This document shows positions 56,167 through 64,000 of a stretch of DNA of 64,000 nucleotides, piece after piece; position 1 is the first letter of the stretch; every line of letters begins with the position of its first letter. This DNA comes from Gliomastix tumulicola (Eukaryota > Ascomycota > Sordariomycetes > Hypocreales > Bionectriaceae). Location: NCBI GenBank assembly GCA_001599755.1, contig BCHX01000004.1, positions 5,146,001 to 5,210,000 on the forward strand. Reading direction: 5' to 3'. The notes under the pieces were generated by a model. That model ran no database searches. It saw only the letters and a program-made list of their open reading frames with translations, and was not told the DNA's origin. A program made the position numbers and the translations under genes.

Positions 56167-58244
56167 CTATGCCTCCACTGCCTTGGGCTTCTTCTGAAAG
56201 TCGGCATGAATGTCAACATCATCCATGACCACCTCTCCACGCTTGGCTGCGGCGATGCGCATCTTTCTGAGATATCGGGTCTGCCGCTCTGTCTTTCGTG
56301 TAATCCACCAAGTGTAGATAGTAGCCAGAATGCAAGCGCCGCTCATCCCCATCGCCACCGCAAAGGACGTAGTATATCGAGGTGCGAAGGCGTCCCTGAA
56401 GATTTGCGGGCCGACAACGGTACCGATTTGGCCGAGAGAGTTAGAGAAGGCTATGGCAAAGGCCGACCCAGTCGCCTTATCAGTGGTTTGAAGCCGCCAG
56501 GGCCACATGCTCGAGAACCAGGCAAGAGACGCTGATGCAGCAATGACAGTTGCAGCATACACCCCCCCTATGTTCGGGTATGTGTAAATCGCGGCGTAGC
56601 AAGCCAGTGTAGTAACCATGTATACGAGGGGTATAACGGGATATGGGACACCCCACCTCTCCGTGATAAAATAGCTAGCCAGGATGAGGAGAATAGGTAG
56701 TACCGCGGACGGGATCGTGAGCAGTTGGCTTTCGGCGATAGAGCTGCAGACGACGGTGTCAATTCAAGTCATCATCCATATATCATACAGACGGAAATAT
56801 GTTACTCACGCGAGTCCCAGGTTTGCAACGATGGTGGGTAGGTAAAACGAAAGCCCCGAGCCTCCAATTGTCTTCGTTGCCCAGATGAAAGTGAACAGCC
56901 AAAGACGCTGATCCTTCAGGGATTCGATGATTTCGCTGAGCTTGAAATTGTCTTCGCTCGATCGGGGCGCATTTGCTGGAAGTCGAGCTTGTAGGAATCT
57001 CTTTTCGGTATCAGTGAGCCAGGAAGCCTGCTCCGGGACTGTGACATGGTGCGTGGTAAGCTAATCGTCCCTTTTCTAGCATCGCGGAAATGGAACGTCT
57101 TACAGTCAGGGAAAATCCACCATAGTGAGGCTCCAAACACAATTGTGATTACACCCTCCACAAGAAAGAACCTGTTTAGGTTGGCATGATTAGATCGTGA
57201 TTCAAAACAGCACTCCGAGACAAGGGACGAACCATTGCCAGCCGGACAAGCCACCTCGACCAGAGATGTTGTGGAAGCCGAACGCCAGCACAGCACTGAC
57301 AACATTGGCGAAAAATTCGAATGAATCTGTCAGTCAGTCAGTTATAAACCCCGGCCCAGACCAAAGATCGTGAAGTGTATGTGCTTTGGCTTACAGAAAA
57401 TGAGAAGCCGGATCGTCATTTCATCCGCACGGTACCAGTACGTCAATTGCAAGATGATGCCGGGGAACATTCCAGCTTCGCACTACAACTAGTCAGAGCC
57501 GTTCCGGGTTTGCTGACAGACATCACTTACCAGACCGAGGAAGAATCGAGCAGTATAAAGGCCAGCTTTTGACGTGACCGCCGCATGGCATGCCAAGGCG
57601 ATACCCCATGTTACCTAAGCGTCTTTGTTTAGCCGGGCACTTCTTTCCCAAGTTGAAAATCAGTAGCTGGATACATACCATGATCCGGGCCTGAAACCTC
57701 GACGGCAGCATTTTCTTCATGATCAGATTGGAGGGTATCTCGAACACAATGAACGGTATCTGGTTGTTACGTTAGCCAGACGCAGTCGCACCAGCGTGGA
57801 GGGAGGGCACCGTACGTAGTAGATCGTGCTGACCCAGTTGTAATCGTCGCCAGTCATATTGAGCTCGGTGAGAATGTTCCGAGGCGTTCCGCGGTTCATG
57901 ATGCGAGCGTGCGCGGCCTGTCTACCATTAGCTCTCTGCCATGGGTAGAATGTGTGAATCAGCCAAAAGTCAAGGGGTCTCACATTGTTGGCATCGACGT
58001 TCTTGACCATGAAGATGATGGAGCATAAAAGCATAAGGTGCCAGTCCACGCGGCGCAGCAGCTTCTTCTCCTCCTCGTAGCTCAGAAGGGTGCGATCTTT
58101 CATACGACCGTGGTCATATCCCGAGATTTCAGCTGCACCCTCTCCGTCGACATGACCTTGTCGTGGCTGGACGTGCAAGTCTCCCTCTGCAAGGTCTTTC
58201 CGGTCCGCCGGAGTGTCCATGTTTTCAGTGGTTTGAGATACCAT
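56167..58244 (-). CDS. MFS transporter, anion:cation symporter (ACS/Dal5-like) family
   Basis: Nine exons: 57984-58244, 57816-57917, 57679-57759, 57531-57614, 57395-57482, 57233-57326, 57104-57171, 56810-57038, 56167-56743. All joins are GT-AG and in frame, giving 527 residues. The ATG at 58244 has A at -3 and G at +4. A cytosolic N-terminus of about 65 residues ends in EEKKLLRRVDWHLML. Family landmarks are VKNVDANNAAHARIMNRG, YNWVSTIYYIPFIVFEIPSNLIMKK, CEAGMFPGIILQLTYWYRADE, LSGWQWFFLVEG and the C-terminal half with ALACYAAIYTYPNI. Twelve spans are expected. Relatives carry allantoate, nicotinate, biotin-like or other organic anions at the plasma membrane; the substrate is not set here. Convergent with the ABC gene. 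Confidence 0.9.
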
Positions 58245-59746
58245 GATTAGAGCACGAGCTGTGACGAAAAAATCACCATGAATGGTAGGGGCGGTAGAAT
58301 TTGGCAACAACAGAAGCCCAAGGTAGAAGATGAAGTGACTGTGCTATATAATGGCTCCCCTCACGAGAGTGGAGAATAGAGAAAAAAGAACCCTGCATGG
58401 AAGAGAGATTGTGCTCTGACAGGGGGAGGCACCGGTTCACACTGTGCTTACCCTTGAAGCAAGTTCAGACGAGGGCAGGCGAGCATAGGTACTTCTTGGT
58501 TGCGCGGCGGACGGGAGTTCGGCCAGCACAGAATCTTGGCAACTCGATGTGGAGAAGGCATGAGCCCGACGTCACACCATTTTTGAACCAAAATGGCTCA
58601 ACAGTTTCCTTCCGCGGGCGATGGGGGAGGTGAGTCTATGAAAAGAGCAGCCACGCATTCATTCATCTGATTAGATGGATTGATAAGATTGGCGCTGCTG
58701 CCCCCACTCACTAAGTTCTAACCGTCCGTCCGATGTGGGTCTTGAAATGCCGGGGTTTTGAGGCTGCAGGAATTCTCACATCTCGCCTCCCCAGAAAAAG
58801 AAAAAGGGGAGATGGATGCAACCAACACCCAATACGAATAATACGCCGAAATGGGTGTTGCCACGCAAGAGGGGATACCCGCCTTATACGCTTAAATGAC
58901 CGCTGTCTTAATATGTTTGGCGAACTCTGCCAATCTGCGATGGAGCCGATCATTGATGTCACGTCGAGCCATGGTCGTAATGAGACGCGTCCTCACGCTT
59001 CGACAAATCCAAGGACGGCTTTAGAGCAATCAGCTGCAGAGTCATGGGCTTGAAAGAAGCCCACATAGACTGTTGATGCTCCCGACTGGGCAAGTCTATG
59101 TCGTCTGTGCACTGCAGCAGCCTGCATCCAAAACCAGAATCGGGCCGTGGTGGCGATCCCCGTCTCATTATATTACGAGCACTGATTGATAAGATACTCT
59201 CCACAAGGTAAAAATTTCGCGAAGCCCACGTGCCCAGCTTAACCCCAGACTCCAGCCCGAGCTTCTCTCGTATAGGAAAAGCGTGACAAATCCATTTAGG
59301 CCCCTTTCCGAAGGAAGCGCCTATCCGTTACGTACTGTGTTGAAAGCTACCCCTACCGTGTACTTACCTGAAGCTTCGCTTTCTCGTTTCTCGGCAGCTC
59401 GACAAATGGTGTGATGGGACAGGGTGACGTTTTGCTGCATCACACTCTCTACCCTGCCCACGGTTGAGGCACAGCTTTCTAGAACCCGGTCCCAGCCGTT
59501 TTCTGATTCCGCAATCAAATTTTATTACCAAACTGAAAAGGAGAAAGCTCTATTGCCCGTGCGTAAGGTCTGCTACGGTTTTATACGTCCGTTTGTCAAT
59601 TTCTTCTCAAAGGTCTGCCGGATACAATACTTCTCGACCAACCCGGAGGTGCCAGTTACTGCATAATTCATGACTGATGCCACAATATCTCATCCTCTCC
59701 CACTTGGAAGCTCCTATGACCCTCGATATGAAGCCTCTGTGGTCTT
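58245..59746. other. 1.5 kb intergenic
   Basis: Promoter of the ACS carrier (left end) and 3' side of the PLP-rhodanese gene. I found no supported gene or RNA. Confidence 0.5.
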
Positions 59747-61708
59747 TCAGTGGCTGATGGAACTAGCTGCGTGCCCCTGGTAGATCGTAGGGGAAGGGAG
59801 ACTGTCGTGATTCTCCAGCAGCGACTGGACGCGGTGCATGGCCTGAATACCGCCTTGCATGCTATCCGCAGCGTAACCCTTTGCTCGTAGTACGCTTGTT
59901 GCGACCCGAGCGGAGTCGCCGTCGTAGCACATGATGAGAGAACGCTTGTCACGGAGTTGCGAGCAGATGTCGTTGTCTTGGGATCCAAGTCTGGCCTCGA
60001 GCTCTGTCCAGAACGATGCCAGCCTCTTCGGATCCGAGAACGGATTCGGGCTCGTCGCCTCGACGAGAGGAAAGTTGACAGACCCGGGAAGACTGAAAAT
60101 GTCGTAATCTTCAGGTTGTCGGAGGTCAATGACGATGGTGTCCGGCTTCGGGGATACGATTCTTTCCCACCCCTGACGCTCATCCAAACGCCGTTTGGAC
60201 AGAAAGAACAGTACGTCTCTGGCAAGCGTCTTGTCGAGATGGTAGAAGTCAGCAAGAACTGTCAGCGGCTCTTTTTCCCAAGCTGAATCGTAGCGATAGA
60301 GATCGACGCTGGTCAGTTCCTGGGGTGTCTTCAGTCAGCATGTTTCCCCAGCATAGCTTCGCGAGCAAACTGGACAGCTACTCACGGAGTTCTTGATGGC
60401 AGGGAAATGCTCGGAACCGAGCTTGCCAAAGTACTCATCGATGTATTGGTACGGGAGGTCGCAACAGAGGGTGACGCAGTGAATTTGGCCGTCAGCCCCA
60501 GCGAGCTCGGACAAGGTGCCGTCTTTCTTCCGCTTCTCGATGAATTGGAAGAGTCCTTGGAGATTGAAGCCTGACGAAGGGCCACACACAATACCGCTTC
60601 GACACATCTCCAGAGATAGAGCAAATGAAGGGTGAGATGCAACCTCTTCAATGTGGTCGATGGCGAGCTTCCAGGGAAAGTTGACAGGAGCCATCAAGGC
60701 CAACGATCGTGGTCCCGGAACACGGTCGCCTGCAGCGGTGCATACACTGCGAATGATATTAGGCCAGTGCTGCACATTGGGGACGAATAGCCACTCACCC
60801 TAGACGGAAGACAGACGGCTGCTGCTCCTTGAAAAAGCTTCCCAGACCCGACATTGTCCCTAATATTGCATCGTTAGAGAGGGCGGTGTTACTACCAAGA
60901 TCGTTGATGCGCATACCAGAAGTCCCCATGCCTGCACAGATGAGGTTGATCTCAGGGAGCTGCTCCAGAATCTGCGGGCCAGTCCAGCGCATGTGTGACT
61001 TCCAATTCTTCACCATTAGGTCAGTACTGCTCGATTTCTCAGACGGGGCAATAGGATAGCTTACGAGATCATTGTCGTACTGGTCCGGGTTGACGACCGA
61101 CTCGGATTCCTGCGCCCAGCGGTGTGCAGCGCGGATGCCGCCCCGTTCATCGTTTGGCTCCGGCTGAGAAGGTCCGCCGAAAAGGGTGCTGTGGCCAGTG
61201 GTGCAGAGTCAGAAAGAGGAGAGGATCATGACAAAATGGACAGGTTCATCCTACATGTTCAACCCAAAGAACTGCATCAACCGCAGCTTGGCCGCAGTAG
61301 TCTTGTTGCTTAGAAAAGCATGCACATCGCTCAAGCCGTAGAGCACTCGGGAGATCATGGCCATGGAAATTACAGTCGAGCCGGAGCTGTACTCCACGAT
61401 GGTCTTGGTCTTGCTAGGATCGACGCCATGCTCAAGTAGATTCAGTGCTTTCCGAGCACCACCGTTAGCACCTCACTGGGTTATTTCTCTCGTATACATA
61501 CATCAAGTCACGTACCTGGCATAGATTTGACATTGTTTGCCGGATGCATGGTCATCATCTTGGCGTAAATGCGAACCCCATCTTGATGATATGGGTTGAG
61601 TGACTGCGGCAGCTCTACGAGAGGCAACGGTGGTGACACGTCAGGGTTGAAGTAGTCCTTGAGGGAGTCGGCCCCCTTGTAAACATTGAGATGATTCCGT
61701 GTCTGCAT
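59747..61708 (-). CDS. PLP-dependent cysteine-synthase-like enzyme fused to a rhodanese domain
   Basis: Seven exons: 61516-61708, 61255-61471, 61065-61188, 60917-61007, 60799-60859, 60386-60746, 59747-60319. They give 539 residues with every join in frame. The N-terminal 330 residues are a fold-type II PLP enzyme: Lys61 in HPANNVKSMPG (Schiff-base lysine), VEYSSGSTVISMAM (substrate loop), ICAGMGTSGTMSGLGSFF (phosphate-binding glycine loop), and CRSGIVCGPSSGFNLQG. From about residue 390 a rhodanese domain follows (DTIVIDLRQPEDYDIFSLPG) with active-site Cys480 in IMCYDGDSAR. The fusion suggests formation or cleavage of a C-S or C-N bond coupled to sulfane-sulfur transfer. Cysteine synthase, cystathionine beta-synthase-like or 2,3-diaminopropionate-type activity cannot be told apart. 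It shares a 1.0 kb divergent promoter with the DHA2 carrier. Confidence 0.92.
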
Positions 61709-62733
61709 TTTGAAGAGCGAGGAAGAGGACTGAGGATTAGGGGACGAGTTGTATAATTGTACAGGGTAGTAATGCTTCAGCAGAGGCTTCTCACTAAGCG
61801 TGAGAAGAGACTGGCAACGGGCTTATATACGCTCATACAATTATAGACATGTTGCATGCACGAAGATGATTGGATGCTGCTCTACGTATGTCGTCTCCGT
61901 AGCACCATGTGACAAAGGATGAGGTGCCGTCGACCTGCCGCAATTCTCTCAGGGCATATTCGATGACTCCGAGGAAATTCTATAAGCACATGGCGTCATC
62001 TTGCCACGAGCATTGCTGTATAGGTAGGTAGGTACCTTGATGCTTGTGTTGAACGAAGTTGGTGTCGTCGTCGTTGAGGGTTGGTTGACGTTGAAGTGGA
62101 TCGTCACAGGGTGTAGTTTTGCTCTCCGCACAGGCGTATCAAGTGGAGGTCTATCCACAGCGTCAGGGACTGCACAAGCGCACATCGCTGGAAAGGAGCT
62201 CGGCAAAGACGGCACTGACTTCTTGGCAAAAAATCTTGATGGACTACTCAAAAGAGTGGGTTGGAGGCCACCTCGAGCCAGCTGCAGGAAATATCCCGTG
62301 AGAGCTGGCTGGGGTTGCATCTAACTGCCCCCTTCGTGTATGAGGGATGTGCACACCACAAAGCCCTCCGCGTCAACAGCTGGTATTAAAGCCCGATGGA
62401 GGCGTGACTTTCGGCAAATACGACTGGTACTTCTTGGCACATCCCGCTGATGCGCCACCCAGGGGTCCGTCTAGTTAGTTGGCCGATGGTGAAGTGCCCA
62501 TCAAGGTGTTGCTGATCAACCAAGCTCTGTAAAGGCGTCGGCGGACTTCTCTCGCGTCATTTTGAGAAGTCGGTGAGCCCTGATCTCAACGTCCAGAAGC
62601 GTCCCTTAGTATAATTGGTGCCAGAATTGTGCCAACCCGTTCGTTCAGCTGTGATAACCTATGCCTCCAATTTCCTGTATATCGTCGAGTACCAATTCTC
62701 AGCACAATTTTCTTTCAATCTCATTCATCGACC
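61709..62733. other. Divergent promoter region, PLP-rhodanese / DHA2 carrier
   Basis: 1.0 kb lies between two divergent start codons, so the two genes may be co-regulated. Short frames only; no clear operator was identified by eye. Confidence 0.5.
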
Positions 62734-64000
62734 ATGAGTGAATCTAACAAAGAGATCGGAGGCATTCAGAATGCGGAAGGCGCCGCTGCTGTCAACCTTG
62801 AACCCAGCCATACAGCAGACGCTTCAATGGCAACACCAGTCGAGACTACGGCCAAGGCACACGAATTCAACGAACAGACAAACTATGTATCCAAGAGCAA
62901 GATCATCACCGTAAGCTGCCTCCGGTCTGATGAGCTCTGCTTTGTGGCTCATCCACCAGTCCACTGAACGTACTGATGAATTATGGGCAGATTTTTCTGG
63001 CTTGTGCTAGCGTTGACATGGTGGCCCTCATGGACCAGACCACCCTGGCAGCCAGCTTGACAATTGTCGGCAATTCTCTGAATGCAGGGCAGCAACTATC
63101 CTGGTTAGCTAATGGCTATTTCATGTAAGTTTTGGGGCCCTGGCAGTAGTCCCGACTTGCCTGTCTGACTGACTACGCAGAACGTCTACTGTTGGACAGC
63201 TCCTTTACGGCCGCCTGTCTGACATCTGGTCACGAAAGGTCATTCTCATGATCGGCCTGGCTATCTTCGGCCTCGGGTCGCTGGCGTCATCACTCGCTCA
63301 GACGGCAACACAGCTTATCATCTTTCGCTGTTTCACCGGTCTTGGTGGCGGTGGCCTCATGACAGTCGCGCAGATGATTGTTAGTGATGTGGTTCCGCTA
63401 CGCGAGAGAGGGAAGTACCAGGGCATCTTGGTAAGCCAATCTCATTCGCCGATTTCTCTGCCTACGATATTACTTACCCAGGTCATATGCTTGTCCCGCC
63501 CAGGCCCCTGATATTCCCATTTCAGTAAGGAAGCTCCCCCCGCTAATTGTCATTTTCCGGTTTACAGGGTGCGGTCACTGCATTAGCTAATGGAATCGGA
63601 CCTGTGATCGGCGGTGCTCTCTCCTCGAAGGGGGGGGACTCCTGGCGATGGATCTTTCGGTTGAATCTCCCTTTGACGGCGCTTTCTGCGGCATGTGCAC
63701 TATTCTTCATGCCATTGAAGAAAGTCAAAGCGGATTGGAGAGTGTGAGTGCCATGGTTTGCGACCATGATGATGCCATTTGCTAATCACCTGCATGCAGA
63801 AAGTTGCAAGCCATCGACTTTGTGGGCATTATCTTCGCTTTAGCTGGCACCACCTGCCTGATGCTCGGCTTGACGTGGGGTGGCGGCCAGTACCCATGGG
63901 CCTCGGCAGCTGTTCTTGCGAGCCTCCTCGTGGGTCTATTCCTCTGCGTTGCCTTCGTTCTCTGGCAATGGAAGGGCCCCAAATACCCACTAGTACCTTG
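62734..64000 (+). CDS. MFS transporter, DHA2-type (3' end beyond window)
   Basis: Five exons are visible: 62734-62910, 62991-63124, 63181-63430, 63568-63743, 63800 to the edge. About 312 residues are present. The N-terminus is hydrophilic (about 55 residues). TM1 holds VDMVALMDQTTLAASLTIVG, then LSWLANGYFITSTVGQLLYG and motif A GRLSDIWSRK between TM2 and TM3. GLGGGGLMTVAQMIVSDVVPLRERGKYQG is the TM4-5 motif and ALANGIGPVIGGALS the TM5 motif C typical of drug:H+ antiporters. DWRVKLQAIDFVGIIFALAG marks the step to the extra spans of the 14-TM DHA2 group. The likely role is export of a toxin or metabolite across the plasma membrane. It is divergent from the PLP-rhodanese gene, and the C-terminal half is missing. 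Confidence 0.92.

Noticed and set aside
59747..61708. Siderophore-type 2,3-diaminopropionate cluster with the nearby aconitase
   Set aside because: No ornithine cyclodeaminase-like partner, siderophore synthetase or NRPS is visible in the window; kept only as an alternative activity for the PLP domain.
1..64000. CRISPR arrays, tRNA or rRNA genes
   Set aside because: No spaced direct repeats, cloverleaf with A/B boxes or rRNA-like sequence was recognised on either strand; a tRNAscan-SE or Infernal run would settle tRNAs.

Overview
The window is nuclear DNA of a filamentous ascomycete (Pezizomycotina). Genes are split by short GT-AG introns of about 45-140 bp. The families are typical of these fungi: a PDR-type ABC transporter, a Zn2Cys6 regulator, F-box proteins, a fungal 7TM 'rhodopsin-like' protein, ACS and DHA2 MFS carriers and secreted glycoside hydrolases. 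A 5.2 kb block at 43.6-48.8 kb is extremely A+T rich and looks like the product of repeat-induced point mutation (RIP). I cannot name a genus from the sequence alone. Exon boundaries below were assembled by hand from splice signals, frame and family similarity.

Layout. 0-3 kb: a very long ankyrin-repeat protein running off the left edge. 3.8-11.7 kb: a cytochrome P450 and a PDR/ABCG drug-efflux transporter. 12.1-16 kb: a dienelactone hydrolase, a class II aldolase-like protein and a seven-exon 7TM protein. 19.2-22.2 kb: an F-box protein and a Gfo/Idh/MocA oxidoreductase. 23.5-35.4 kb: a carbohydrate-active block with a GH89 alpha-N-acetylglucosaminidase, a broken GH43, an intact secreted GH43, a Zn2Cys6 transcription factor and a decayed GH2 beta-galactosidase. 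36.3-43.1 kb: a small secreted cupin, a second F-box protein, a 2-oxoglutarate/Fe(II) oxygenase and a medium-chain dehydrogenase. 43.58-48.77 kb: a RIP-mutated Ty1/copia LTR retrotransposon with matching 145-bp LTRs, a 5-bp target duplication and recognisable integrase and reverse transcriptase remnants on the minus strand. 49.7-64 kb: a mitochondrial-type aconitase, an HMT1-like ABC half-transporter, an ACS-family MFS carrier, a PLP beta-synthase/rhodanese fusion and a DHA2 MFS carrier cut by the right edge.

How the genes may work together. The GH block has two GGCTAAA (XlnR/Xyr1-type) motifs and a TATA box upstream of the intact GH43, with a regulator gene alongside, which suggests a hemicellulose-use locus that has lost two of its enzymes. 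The last 14 kb groups an organic-acid enzyme, a sulfur/amino-acid enzyme and three transporters. It may be a small metabolic or metal/sulfur-stress cluster, but co-function is inference from proximity. The most informative structure is the retrotransposon. Its insertion footprint, strand, protein domains and the point inside each LTR where the mutation fades can all be read directly.
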